Shown here in pieces: positions 13,671 to 25,459 of a DNA stretch of 64,000 bases; position 1 is the stretch's first letter, and every line of letters starts with the position of its first letter. A program made the position numbers and the translations under genes. The notes beneath the pieces were generated by a model. The model ran no database searches. It was not told the DNA's origin and saw nothing but the letters and a program-made list of their open reading frames with translations. Source of the DNA: Neelides folsomi. Its lineage: Eukaryota; Arthropoda; Collembola; Neelipleona; Neelidae. The stretch lies in the NCBI GenBank assembly GCA_034687125.1, contig JAQGBZ010000048.1, positions 205,478-269,477 on the forward strand, written 5' to 3'.

Positions 13671-16040
13671 TATATAGGTAAACGTAAACTATAGTATAAT
13701 TAATTTTTAATAATTCATTTGGGTATATACAGTGAGGGTATTAAATGAGGCGATTGGACGTGAAATGTAGTGACTAAAATATGAAGTAAAGTCTGTGGAG
13801 GTTGTCATAGACTATCGTTATTTGACCACAACTAACGAGATTGAAGATCCGAACGTTAGTGTACTCTTCGAGCTCTCCATTTGTCTTAATTAATAAAATA
13901 ACGACCATTTGGGCCATAGCCGTCGTCTGGGTGGAGAACGGACGTGGCCGTGAATTTAAATCAAGAACTCAAATCATTATTTATTTAATATGAAAGGAAA
14001 GGGAATTTCATGGGTAGGAAGGGATGCTCATAAATATTATCATTATTGTAGATATGCAAATTGCGGACATGAATTTTAATTATTCTCTTTGTTTCATCAC
14101 TCAATTAGCAATTGAATAATAAATGGAAAGCTCCCTCTGCTACACTTTATTTACCTTAATTTACTCAATGATAACCATTTTAATACCCTTAATACAAATA
14201 TTAATAAATAATAACTCATGCAATTGTTATTATGCAAGAAAATATAATGCAAAGAGCAATCGCTTAATTTAGAATTATTTTAAATTAAATTAATAATACT
14301 GTAAAATTCGTTAAAATTTTATTAACAAAGTTGGTTATTAACGGAGTTATTTGAGTTAGTTAATAACATATTTTGAGAATTTGTAAATATATAAAAAATA
14401 TTTTCTCAAATTTCTATATAGTTAAAAAATGGTAAGTGACATATGTCAAGGACAGGGAATTTTTTTATTACCAATTTCAAGATTCGGTTCGTTTTGGGAG
14501 ATGAAGGGAAAATATGTGTGATTGAGATGAAAGGTTTTCCATGATGCTCAGCCAGAGGATTTTAGGGAAAAGTCCATCCTTCAACTCCCAAGTATATCTT
14601 ATACGTTATCTTGTATATCTCTGCCCTAACTCTTTGTCTGTATGAGAACCTTAAGCCTTAAATATAATAAGGACATTATGTCCATATATTATATCCATTG
14701 TCCAATACTAGTTATATGACCAATCCAATAGATATTCCATAGTGCTTTGTCAGTTTGGAGAGAGGAGAAAGCTTATATTAGATACGAAATATATTGTAAA
14801 TACTGAATATACATGTACATATATATATATATGGTATATCCAGTAATGTGTAAGAAGCTTAGGATGAAATACATTTCTCTTTTATATTTAATACTCTCCA
14901 AATCCTTTTGGCCAAATTCTCCTTTTGCTCATCTCCTTCTGGACTTTCTGATCCTTTCATGTCCTTACAGTAGGAACATCAACTTTGGTTCATTTATCAA
15001 TTACCAATTTGTTACAAAATACAAAAATCATTTAATCAATGAGAGTTTAATTAACAAGTTAATTAACAAGTTATGCGAATTCAATATAAAATAATTTATT
15101 ATAATATGAATTTAGTAATAAATATATTTATATTATTTTACTTCATGTTAAAAAGCACTAATAAGAGTTTTAAAGTAAAAGGGTTTGGAAAATATTGAAT
15201 TGGATAAATAATCTTATGACGGCATTTGAAAAATAAGGTAATGATGTAAGGGCTCATAAATACTTAAGATTACAATTCCCCCATTTTTTGGATGTATTTT
15301 TGGATAACTTTGGTAGCCTTTAAAAGTCAAAGTGTTGTTTGGGGCGGCGTTTGAATCGATAATTGTCCAATTTTTCTCTTTGGCTTAGAATTGAATTTCT
15401 GACCGGAATTCATTTGATAAAGTATCGAAATATTTTATGATCCCTCATTCTGATTTCGCTCCACTTCTCATTCTCCGCCCCGACATTGATCAATTTTTCC
15501 TTCCTCCACCAACATTGAGCTCGAATGAACTCGATGGAATTTTAAAAGCTATAATATTTCTCGCACGGTTTCTTATTCACCTACTTTACATCGATATTCA
15601 CCACTTAAGGCCTTAGACCTTTTCAAATATTAACCATACAAAGTTTAACGGCTGTAACATTAAACTCTTTACTCTACATAACATACAAATTTAAAATAGT
15701 ATTATTATGTTAATAATATAAAATGTATTATTCTTTGAATTATAGATTTATTAATGATTGAATTATTTTTAATAGAACGTTCCAAATCGTGTTAAAAACC
15801 ATTATAATGAATAAGACGAAACTAAAAAAATCTCAATTGCAAATATTACAAGATTTAGAATTCCAAAATGTGTTAACTGAAACGTGAAGGTTAGAGAAGC
15901 TCATCTGGATTGTTTACCAATTACTCGGTATTTATTATTGTAACTATCTTTCTAAAACGAGACAAAATATGCAGACTGAGTAGACATCGTTAAGTGTCCA
16001 TTTAATAAATAATATATTATAATGTACAAAATGTATAGTA

Positions 16041-16379
16041 CAGTAATAGCTCAAATAGAGCGCCCCGCGCTCTAATTGAACCCGCGTTCTATTCGAGCCC
16101 CGCGCTGTATTCAACTAAAATTATTTCAAGTCTAAAAAGAAAGATAATTTCAAGAGTTTTAAGTTTAAATTCAATGATTTATTGGTGAAGTTTCACTTTA
16201 AATCTAACACTTATCTGAATTAAGTGAAATTATTAGTAATTTTGAAATATATTAGTATGTTAAAGAATGGTTACACACGTATAAATGTAGTTGTAATTGA
16301 ACCCCGCGTTCTATTCACAGAATTTATTTTTACCCCCGCGTTCTATTTGAGCCTCCGCGATCTATTTGAGCTTTTACTG
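16041..16379. mobile_element. TA-flanked MITE with repeated CCGCG-TTCTATT blocks
   Basis: A 339-bp element with TA at both borders (16039-16040, 16380-16381) and similar terminal inverted repeats: CAGTAATAGCTCAAATAGA at the left, and TCTATTTGAGCTTTTACTG at the right. Next to each end are clusters of a short phrase of the type CCCCGCGTTCTATTNGAG, in both orientations, standing out as GC-rich islands in an otherwise AT-rich context. The TA duplication and CAGT ends suit a pogo/Tc1-mariner superfamily MITE. No protein is encoded. The family assignment is inferred from the ends only. Confidence 0.75.
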
Positions 16380-16708
16380 TATACAAAATATTTGTAGTTA
16401 CATTTAACAATGCCTTTACAATGCTTATACCTATACTGCAAGTATTAACTTTAACTTTCAATTTAACAAATGAACCAATTAAGCGCCAATGTGCTAATAA
16501 AAACAAAACATCAAGTCATCCACAATTGTGAATAAAGGATGACGTGAGATATGAGGAATTCTTTTATACATTCAATTGAGAAGATTTCCAACACTATCTG
16601 TAGTTGATTGTTATAATACAATAGTATAGGCTATAGATAACTAGCTATAGATAACTATTTTAATTATTGTTAAAATTAGTTAATTATAAATTAAAAAATT
16701 AAGCTTAC

Positions 16709-16943
16709 CTTATTTTTTAAATTGGAAAATTGAATGAAATCCCCAACGGCTTAAACTCCAACTGCTGGGCGCACTCCACAGATGAAATCTCGTCTTGTTT
16801 GAAAGTTGTCAAGATGGTCCACTGGTTATATAGTTTTAAACTCGCGGACAACTGGTTGACAAAGATGGGGTAAAATTTGAAAATATGTAATGAGTGAAGA
16901 GACAACTCGAGGTTGTGTTCCTCCTTGTAACGGTTGAGAACTG
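16709..16943 (-). other. candidate non-coding first exon (5' UTR)
   Basis: Downstream of the TATA-Inr pair on the minus strand, the sequence runs to a strong splice donor (G|GTAAGC at 16708). There is no convincing coding frame inside. The next minus-strand acceptor leading into recognisable coding sequence is the one at 5934 in front of the PKA-RII start codon. I therefore infer that this is the untranslated first exon of that gene, giving a first intron of about 10.8 kb. An unseen gene in between remains possible. Confidence 0.4.
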
Positions 16944-16967
16944 GCGAGAACGGCGCCTCTTTCTTTT

Positions 16968-16975
16968 CCTATATA
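16968..16975 (-). promoter_or_regulatory. candidate TATA box of a minus-strand promoter
   Basis: TATATAGG on the minus strand in a locally GC-richer block (about 16890-17120). About 31 bases downstream is CCAGTT, close to the arthropod initiator TCAGT. This spacing fits a TATA-Inr core promoter with a start near 16943. It is suggestive, not proven. Confidence 0.4.
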
Positions 16976-18995
16976 CCAACCAACCGCCCCATGTGTAGCT
17001 AACCATATTAAGCTTCGCTTTATACGGCTGCTCTGTTCATCCACTCCAATGTTCAAACTGACGTTCCGCTCCCCGTCAACTCTCAAACTTTTTTGGCGTC
17101 AGAAACCTCGCCGTCAAAACGGTCTTGAATGATCGACGCTCCGTGTACTCAAATCTTAAAGATGAGAAACTCTCACGTTAATTGAGATGACTTTAACCAT
17201 TCAAATCCTTCACCTCTCACCTTTACATTTTATTTGTTTCCTTCGTACAAACACTCAACTTTTTTTTATGAATATTCTTTAAATTCTTTTTAAGAATTAA
17301 AAAAACTTTTTCTAAAAAGTATTTTACTAAATAAAGTCTAACGAAGTGAGTTTTCCTTAACTTGATAAAGTCTTTGGTTTGACAAAAAGAGTTTTACTCA
17401 ATTTAGCGAATGTATTCAAGCAATTTAAGAAAGAATTAAAGGAGATAAAATAGTTTAAATAAAAAAAGGGGAGAATAAACGAGAGAATTGAAGAGAATTT
17501 AACCGACGACACACGCGACAGACAAAACAAACAATATTTATGGCCCAGACTCATCAAGTATGTATCTTTTTACTTACAAACACCTTTTCCCATATTCTGT
17601 CAATCACAATTCACCAAGGCAAAGCTTTTAGTTTAAATCCATCTCGTGTTATCTCGTTCCATTTCCCACTCCATGTATTTGTTTGTATGGACCATATGAA
17701 ATCCTTTTCTAACATGACAATTAATCACATTTCCATTTATTCCTACCATTATTCAATGTCTTATTTAAAATAAAATTCATATTTAATTTCTCAAATACAC
17801 AAATTTAGTATTAATAGACTCAGATAGTGTAAATTGAATTGAATTGGTCATTCGTGTGCTAAATGTTCGTTTCTTAAATTACATGCCAAATGAATCACAA
17901 TTAAAGGTATTTCTGGTAAAATCAAATATGTGAGTTGAATGAGCGAAGAGTTTTAAAATGTTAAATTGTATTAATAAATAAAATCATTGACTATGACGCA
18001 TTCACATCGAGTTCTTTTTCTTCATTCTTTTACTAACTTGTTATGTTGGGACAAACTTTTATAATGAATACTACATTACATATACATATTATGCATACTT
18101 ATACAGGTACAGGTACCTTATATATGTAGTATGGTATATTAATCCTAAATATTAATAACTCCAAAAGGTATAATAATAATATTAAGATTGAACTAAGGTG
18201 AGACGGACGTACGTCAGTATTTAAAGAAGAGTGTGAGTAGTATATGGGATTGGATGTATGTAAATGAGAGATCAATAGTCGTGCAAGGAGGTGGGCTGCT
18301 GAGGTGGGGAAGGTGGAGGATCGATAAATACTTCCACGCTCAAATCACTCCACTTCTAATGTATCAGGCCAAAGATGAATATGACCAAGGTAAAGAAGAG
18401 TAATTAGAGCTATAATTAAAAGTTCATTGTTCTCGCTCCCTATCAATTGATCAATCTTTCATCATACAATAAATATATACTATACAAATGTATGAACTCA
18501 ATGACTATCAACGGTTCTGTATTATTGCCAACAATACAGAACCAATAATGTATTGCCCAACTTTGCAAATATACGAATATGTATCTTAATGCACAGGTAA
18601 ATATGCTATATATTTATGAATACTGGGCATATTAGTATACTTATTGGGGTAATATTATTACCATCTTCAAAGGGAGATATTTATAGGGCTAATTTAGAGT
18701 TTATAGGTCGATTAATTTTGTGAAGGTGGATGAGTTTGTCCATTTGGACCACCAGGTGACTTTGGCTTTCATCGTCCCCGGAGATGAGATTCCCCCGCAC
18801 AATTTCTCACTTCATTCGCTAATCGATAGAGAGTGAGCCAACATAGGAGGATCAATAGTTCCAACCACGGAACGAGAACATCATCCCACTTACTCAACGA
18901 ACCAAGTGAAAACATGTTACGCTTTAATACAAAACTGAATATGCTGAAAGAGAAAATTTATTCAATAAAATAAATAAAAAAAGTTAATAAATGAG
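16976..18995. other. intergenic stretch
   Basis: No supported gene. The GC-richer block just upstream of the candidate TATA box ends near 17120. The rest is AT-rich with a few microsatellite-like TA runs (about 18060-18130) and a small inverted pair around 18510-18545 (CGGTTCTGTATT...AATACAGAACC). A somewhat GC-richer block lies near 18720-18900, beyond the 3' end of the RRP7 gene. Confidence 0.5.
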
Positions 18996-20451
18996 CTAAA
19001 AAGGTTTGAACTTTCGCTGTTGCTTCATCAAGGCGACTCTTTCTTTGTCTTCGTCAAACTTTCGTTTCAGCTCGACGAGTTCTACAAATAAAATTTGAAT
19101 CAATTATTAACAATAAAATAACATAAATAAATACAATGATATGTTGATTGTTAAGATATGTTAAAATTTTAATTATATTTGTAGTTTACGTCTAGCTTTT
19201 GTCTCCTTGATTTGAGTTGGGGTAAAATTCAAAAGTTGTTTCTCGAATCTACGTTTCTTCTTTTTCAACTCTTCTTCGCTTTTTTCGGTTCTCCTCAATG
19301 CCCGCTTCTTACCCCTTGAGTTTAAATATTTAGTCAATTTATAATACTAATAAAAATTATTTCAAAATAATATAAAAAATGTTAAATGTTTGGTTAATTT
19401 ATAATAAAGACAAATTTAAAATAAAGTAGAAATGTTCAAAATGGTGTTGTTTTAAAATATACTTTGTTGAAACTGTGGTCCATCCTTCTTCGTCAGGAAC
19501 TCCATCATTGTTCTTCAATTCCTCTTTCTTCCTAAATTCTTCTTTTTCGAAATGTTCCATGAATTTCTTAACAGTTTCTTCAAGATCTTTCGGATTCAAT
19601 ATTTGAGAATTGTAATTCGTCGTCCATTCTGTCAAATCGTTTAGATATTAATTTTTAATATTTAATTCTATTATAGTAAACTTGTTATTTATGAAAATCT
19701 CACTTTCAATTCCCGAAACAATTTTGTCAATTTCAGTCACACGATCATTACTGCAATTTTCAACTATTGCATCAACTGCGGTTTTATCGTTAAAAACGAT
19801 ATAAGCAACTTTGTAGCCCAAAATGAAATCTTTTGATGCAGGAAAATGTTTGTCAAGAGCGGAAGGAATTGAAATTGAAGGATTCTCGTGAAAATAAACG
19901 TCCTTTATATTCCCATAAGTCGAAAATATTGTTTTAATGTGGCGCTGAAATTAAAGAGAAATCATCGTTTATTAAAAAATAAAGATAATCATTGCCATTT
20001 ATTTATAATCGGAATTGATTCTTGATTGTAATTAATTAAGTAGATTAAAATGACGTCAAACAACAGAGATAATAAGGCAATTGATCCCATTAAAAAAACT
20101 TACGGCCAAGATAAATGGAGGAATATTAATCATAAATAAAGTTCTCTCATTTGGCTTTTTTGGATGATCCGATTTTACTTTATGAGCTTTGATGAAGAAG
20201 TGATGAACAATTTCTTCGTCATCTTCACTCGTGTTTGCGATCTTCCATTTGAATACTATTAAAAATGTCGAATTTTGTTAAATCATTAAAATAAACTGTA
20301 AGCATTGAAAATGTATAGAATTTTAAGAATTAACTAAAATTAACTAAATTCAACTCTTACCCTTAAACCCAGCCAAGTCATAATCAACATTATTTTCAAG
20401 AGGTTGTTCAACAACAGCAAGTTTATTCTTTTTAGCTTTAGATTTAACCAT
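18996..20451 (-). CDS. RRP7A: ribosomal RNA-processing protein 7 (RRP7A homologue)
   Basis: Six exons: 20451-20361, 20255-20104, 19944-19704, 19628-19463, 19314-19190 and 19081-18996, giving 286 residues. RRP7 is a nucleolar small-subunit processome component needed for 18S rRNA maturation. Residues about 60-150 form the degenerate RRM-like domain (RTLFMINIPPF..., then IFSTYGNIKDVYF). After it comes the family signature PDEEGWTTVS, and the C-terminus is a basic helix ending in MKQQRKFKPF, the conserved RRP7 tail. The start ATG is followed by a lysine-rich stretch typical of nucleolar proteins. All junctions are GT...AG and keep frame. The divergent SUN gene starts about 490 bp upstream. Length matches the family (about 280). 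Confidence 0.9.
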
Positions 20452-20669
20452 TTTTAATTCTAATTAGAATTGGCACTTCCTTTGTCGATGCTAAAAAATT
20501 ATTATCCTATTAAAACCTACTTCAAATCGAATAGGATTGTGAATAAGAATATCTATAATCTATAAGAATGCAAATTATATTGAGAACAAAGTTTAATTGA
20601 GTAGTTAAAACTAAAATTAAAAGTTAAAAATATTGGTAGCACGTGGAGTGTATAGCGTATTTCAATGTA

Positions 20670-20888
20670 TTAAAATTGTTCTGTAAATCTGCATGATTTG
20701 AATTGCACAGGATTGCAGCCAGAAGTTAGTTGGTTAGAGAAAGATAGGGATTGGGGAACAGAGAGACAATCATAGTCATAAGTGTCTAAATCCTGAAATA
20801 CCTTCAATATATTTTCCTTTGTCCTTTTATTATATTTTATGACAAGAGCTTTCTCGTTAACTTTCACATTCGTTTTCACTTTCTTCAT
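20670..20888 (-). CDS. hypothetical small ORF (72 codons)
   Basis: An ATG-started open frame between the RRP7 and SUN start codons, on the RRP7 strand. It is lysine-rich at the N-terminus (MKKVKTNVKVNEKALVIKY) and ends FKSCRFTEQF. I recognise no domain. It begins 51 bp from the SUN start codon, so both could share a promoter. It might equally be untranslated leader or chance; the length is not exceptional. Confidence 0.25.
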   Translation of the reverse strand: MKKVKTNVKVNEKALVIKYNKRTKENILKVFQDLDTYDYDCLSVPQSLSFSNQLTSGCNPVQFKSCRFTEQF

Positions 20889-20939
20889 TTTAAATATTTA
20901 ATTGTAATTACTTAAATTAGAATAGAATAATTAAATTAA

Positions 20940-22507
20940 TTGAATATATTTATTGATATGGACGATGATGTTTCATCAGAGCGAAGCATTCGGATAAGAA
21001 GTTCGTCCTCGAACGAGTCTTTAATTTTCAATATCCTTCCGAGCCTTTCTTCAAGATCCTCTCAGCAGCATCAGTCGTTCACGACGAATCCGTCGATGGA
21101 TTTGGTGACGACAAGTCAAGAGAATCGTTATGATATTCCAAGAAGAAAGGTATCGCTCATTATTTCAAGAGATAATTGCAATGTGCGAATTGTGAAAAGA
21201 TCAAACAAACGAACCTGTGTTTTTTTATCCATATTCTTTTTGGTCACTTCCATTACTGGAATATTTGCTGGTAAGTGTAAATTTAAAACCTAAATTAATT
21301 TAATTAATTTTTGTAATTAACTTTTGTAAAGACATGTTAAATCAAATCATTTAATTTTTTCATTTTTTATATTTAATTTAATTGACGATAAGTAATTGCA
21401 ATAATAAGAGCATGCTTTTTTACAATTTCAGGATATTATTGGAATGACTCATCTTGTTCAGAAGTAATTGTGGAGGGAGACAAAATGGTCCAAAAGGAAT
21501 TGGATGAATATATAGCTTCAAAGTTTCGCCAATTTAAAGATTTACATTTTGGCCCAGAGTTCTATGAAAAGATCAGTGGAATTGTGGAAGAGCATATTGT
21601 CCGGAAAGAAAATGAAAAGATCGGTTTACCAGATTTGGCATTGGAATCTTCGGGAGGATCTATTATTACAATCAAAGATACAAAGTCGGTCACGGTCACA
21701 AGTTCTCATGCTCTTTTTTCTTTCCTTGGAATGAGATTTTGGACTTATTCTCAACTTAATACTCCGCGTTCTATCATTCAGGTAATATTCATTTAAACAA
21801 TCAAATGATCTTATTATATAATATTAAAGCGTTGAATTTATAATTTAATAATCGTAATCAATAACAAGCGTTTTTAATTTTAAGACTGGAATATCAATCG
21901 GAGATTGCTGGGCCTTTGAAGGGAGTCAGGGTGAAGTTTTTGTCCGTTTGGTTGGAAATGCTCTCATTTCGAGTTTCACTCTTGAACATATTCCAAAACA
22001 AGTTTCTCCTCATCTTAATATTCAATCAGCTCCGGAAAATTTTCAAGTTTTCGTATGATGATTTTTACCATTATTCATATCATATCATAATATTTCATTT
22101 GCTCTTGTTCCAAACTTACAATGTTATGTAGCACAAGTAATCGCCCAAATTAAAAATTTATATTATTTTCTTGTTTTCGTTTTTAGGGAGTTCAAATTGA
22201 TTCAAACGGAAAAGAGACTTATTGGAACTTTGGGTTCTTTACTTATCAGGATAATGGAATAGCTGCTCAAAATTTTAAAGTTCAAGTAAACTTATTACTA
22301 CTTCTACTGACAATATTTTAACTTATTGAAGATTATACACCTAATATTTAATATTATGTACATAAACATTTGTTCTTTACATTGTAGAATTTTCCTCTGG
22401 CTCATCAATTTTCCGTAATCAATCTTCGGATTCTCTCCAACCACGGGAATTCAGATTTTACTTGCGTTTATCGTTTCAGAGTCCATGGAACTCTCGTCAC
22501 TCAATAA
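20940..22507 (+). CDS. SUN-domain nuclear-envelope protein
   Basis: Five exons: 20940-21270, 21432-21781, 21885-22052, 22187-22285 and 22388-22507, giving 355 residues. SUN proteins sit in the inner nuclear membrane and bind KASH proteins in the perinuclear space to form LINC bridges. Residues 1-90 are a Ser/Arg-rich nucleoplasmic tail. About 91-109 is a single hydrophobic segment (VFLSIFFLVTSITGIFAG). A short helical stretch (about 120-165) follows, then the SUN domain to the C-terminus with GDCWAFEGSQGEVFVRLVG and a final FRVHGT. The protein is short compared with SUN1/2 and closer in size to SPAG4/SUN3-like members, so the coiled coil is reduced. The Met at 20958 is an alternative start. 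Confidence 0.88.
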
Positions 22508-23290
22508 CCGCTATTTTCGCTTATAAATTATTTTAAGTTAAAGTTATACTTATTTTTCTTATTATATTGAGATTTCAGCGAATCTTATTATTTTTTAAAT
22601 GTTTGTTTGATTTGTAAAACTGGGTGCTTGTATAATTAATAATTAACTTAACATTATAATTTTAAAGATTTATTTTAATTCACATACATAGGCATAAGAT
22701 ATTCGGATATATCAATTAAAGTGAATTATTTTTTTTATTTACTGTAATAACATTTAAATTAATATAGACAGATACATTTGTATAACGATATATTTATTCT
22801 TTATTTTTATACAGACATTTTATATTTATTATCATTTTACATTATCATTTATCATTTTATATCTGTACATATTGTAAAATTGTAATAACATATAGAATGG
22901 CATTTAAACGGCTGTTATATTTATAAAAATGCATTTCTCATACAATCCAATTTAAATAAAAACACTAAACGCTTGGTTGGTAATTTGATTTAAGTTTTTA
23001 TAATCATGTTTTAGAGATGTTTTTTTTAAATTTATTGTCTAAATTATTTCTATTTTTGATTAAATTGGTAGTTGATTGAGAAAGTTTTATTCTATCCGTT
23101 CTAAATGTTATTTGCTTAATTTCATATGTATTATTAAATCGAGAATTTTTAAGATGAGGATAAGGCTTGTGAAAGATTTTCTAACCAATAAGTTTATTAT
23201 GTAAAATATAACAAGTATTTTAAAAAATGAAAAATTATGCTAAAATTAATTATCTTTATTTATTCTGTAAAAACAAATTATGTTTAAACT
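22508..23290. other. convergent intergenic spacer
   Basis: AT-rich, between the 3' ends of the SUN gene and the P2X-like gene. It contains repeated TTATCATTTTA(C/T)AT phrases near 22830-22860. No gene seen. Confidence 0.5.
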
Positions 23291-24744
23291 TCATTCTGTA
23301 CTCTGGATCATCTCAGAATCTTGAGCATTAAGATGGGAATTTTCTTCTGTTGAAGAAATTTCATTTGTTTTTGGTTTGACAACCGTAGGACATGTGGATT
23401 TTGAGTCCCAACAATTATTGAAACAACACACACATTTAGTTTTAAATTTTGGTTCCATTATTGAATCAAATGAACTTTTCCTTTTCATGAAAAAAGGAGA
23501 CACACAATTGAAAAAGAAGTTGAGCTGTATGAATTGATAAAAAATAAATTTTTATAACAAGAGTGGTTTGTAGTTTGTATTGAATTATTAATATTTTTAT
23601 AATAATATTTCGCACATATTTAAACCATCCGTATGCTGATCCAATGATAAGAAGAAATTCTTTCCAACTCCATCTCAAGCCTTTACCATTTACTTCAATA
23701 TCTTCTTTGAGTTCTCTGATCAATTATTCCGAATTATTTTCTCAAATGTTTAAACAATTTAGATGGTAATTTTATTTTTAAATGATAATTTGTTAATTAA
23801 TTAGGTTGTACATTTATATATAAATATTTTGGTTTTACATAAAATGCCATCCAGGATATATTTTTGAATCAGGATTATCAACTCTTTGAAAACTATATAT
23901 TGGAAAGCAATTTTCTAGATCTCTCAAACAACAATCCCATGTAATAGATAGTTTGATGATAGCTCCCTGAAAATTAAATGTTTATTAAATCGACATCAAA
24001 ATAATTTATATATCGATTATAAATTGCATATAATTCAAATTAAATTTCAACTGCATAATAATTATTTAGATAGACAAGGAAGGATTTGAATTGTAAAGCT
24101 AACTATTGTATTACTTCCAAAGCAATGGAAGAAAAGTTTAGTTTTGCTAACTCCACAATATCACCAACACTAAATCTAGGACATTTGGGGTCATTTTCTG
24201 GATGGTATGTGCACGTTTCATAATTTTCATGAAAATCAACATCGGTATTTCTAAGCATATTTTTATTCTCTGTCCCACAGTCATTAAATTTGATCGTGTT
24301 TTTAATGATTAATTTTGAATCTTTAACATTTTCTAGTAGAGCCCTTTTTCCATTTCTAAAAACATTAAATTAATTTTCAGAATTATTTTAAAATTTTGAT
24401 AAAATGCAATAATGGTAATTATTAATTATAATTTGGTTAATACCATTTACTCTACAGGGTGGGTAAACTCTTACAATTAGTGAAGTGAATTGTTACTTTA
24501 AAAACGCACTACATTTAGATACACCTTGTATATTCATTTAGGTATTAGTGTGCAAATAGGCAATTTTAACTTACAAAGGTAAAAGCTTTTCTTGTATCGG
24601 ACATAATGCTTTGATCTGACAAGTTTTAATCAAGCTGTTTTGTGGCCCACATTTCCCGGTATTTATTCCATTTCCACCTTCAATTTGATCTCCTTTAAGG
24701 CAATCTGAATCTTTTGAGCAAATTGCGCCTTTTATCCTCGCCGA
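23291..24744 (-). CDS. P2X receptor-like protein, 5' end missing
   Basis: Five recognisable exons: 24744-24575, 24355-24115, 23966-23839, 23715-23616 and 23524-23291 (290 residues seen). P2X receptors are trimeric ATP-gated cation channels. Exon A has the cysteine-rich head with CSKDSDC, GNGINTGKC and CQIKALCP. Exon B carries KNTIKF, CTYHPENDPKCPRFSVGDIV and FSSIALE. Exon C has ITWDCCLRDLENCFPIYSFQ and RVDNP. Exons D-E give a second membrane segment (KEFLLIIGSAYGWFKY then FFFNCV) and a short basic/serine-rich tail. Odd points: no exon for the first membrane helix was found up to 27.5 kb. The NFR motif that binds ATP reads HFI in this model, and about 20 residues that normally follow, including the conserved lysine, are absent. 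The D-exon acceptor is chosen by frame. It could be a non-canonical channel subunit or a decaying gene. Confidence 0.75.
24455..24528. mobile_element. degenerate TA-flanked MITE inside a P2X-like intron
   Basis: A 74-bp stretch with TA on both sides, a left end CAGGGTGGGTAAACTC and a right end TAGATACACCTTG. The ends are imperfect complements of each other and share the CAGGGTG/CAAGGTG start of the 75-bp elements at 8580 and 13596. It lies between the first two visible exons of the P2X-like gene and does not disturb them. Confidence 0.55.
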
Positions 24745-25020
24745 CTAAAAAACAAAAAACACAAGAGGATTAATAAGCACAAAGTATGGTGACATGGTGA
24801 GGTGAGAGATGAGAGAATGAGAAATGACGTCGCACTTTAAATATCATTTATGAATTCCTCTAATTTCATTTTGTCAAATAATATCTAATTCGATTTACTA
24901 AACAAAATTTGAATTTTTTTAAAAAATCAATTTCTATATCAAATTTGGACAATAAGACAATAATTTTTGTTTAATTTAATTAATCATCCTTAGCGTAAGT
25001 CATATCTTTCATAAATTACA

Positions 25021-25227
25021 ATGAGCTTAGCAAAATCTAATTCACTTATACTATTTTATAAAAAGAAATTTCCAACCCTCTTTAACAAAGATGTTAGGAT
25101 TCGTATTCAAAAATTAAAAATCCCATATTTAAATGATAGTCATGACAATCAGATTTCAAGTTTAGGGACAACGACAGTATTTATTACAGAGGCTTTAATT
25201 GGTTCACAAAGTCTGGAAAAAAGGAAG
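25021..25227 (+). CDS. hypothetical ORF, possibly an exon
   Basis: An open frame from ATG (25021) to a possible splice donor (AAG|GTAATT at 25228). It starts MSLAKSNSLILFYKKKF and later reads PYLNDSHDNQISSLG. A second open block at 25339-25424 (containing DPDQYLNFDND) follows an acceptor-like CAG but is not in phase with this donor, so I could not build a clean two-exon gene. I recognise no family. It may be the remnant of a gene disrupted by the transposon just downstream, or chance. Confidence 0.25.
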
Positions 25228-25459
25228 GTAATTTAATGGATTTTATTAAATGCAAAGATTATTCATATGAACTTTAATTGGAATAAATATTAAATAGATA
25301 TTGAGCGTTTAAATTAAATATAATAAAATTATTATCAGACCCCGACCAATACCTCAATTTTGATAATGATATGATTATAAAAGAAGAAATATTTTCTTCA
25401 CAATCCTTCTCAGATCCAGGTGAAAAATTAAATAAATTCATTTCCATTACGTATTCTTA

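Larger units (their letters stand above)
5934..16708. other. 10.8 kb gap without recognisable coding sequence
   Basis: No exon with recognisable protein similarity was found on either strand. It contains three transposon-like elements (6288-6656, 8580-8654, 16041-16379), another palindromic element at 13596-13670 and a short imperfect tandem repeat of about 24 bp around 7680-7735. Blocks of slightly higher GC near 12660-12860, 13150-13380 and 13800-13960 give short open frames without homology. If the non-coding exon at 16709-16943 belongs to the PKA-RII gene, this whole gap is its first intron. Confidence 0.45.

Noticed and set aside
16826-17086. 86-codon minus-strand frame across the candidate promoter
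   Set aside because: It spans the TATA box and the proposed start site, and has no homology; treated as promoter DNA.
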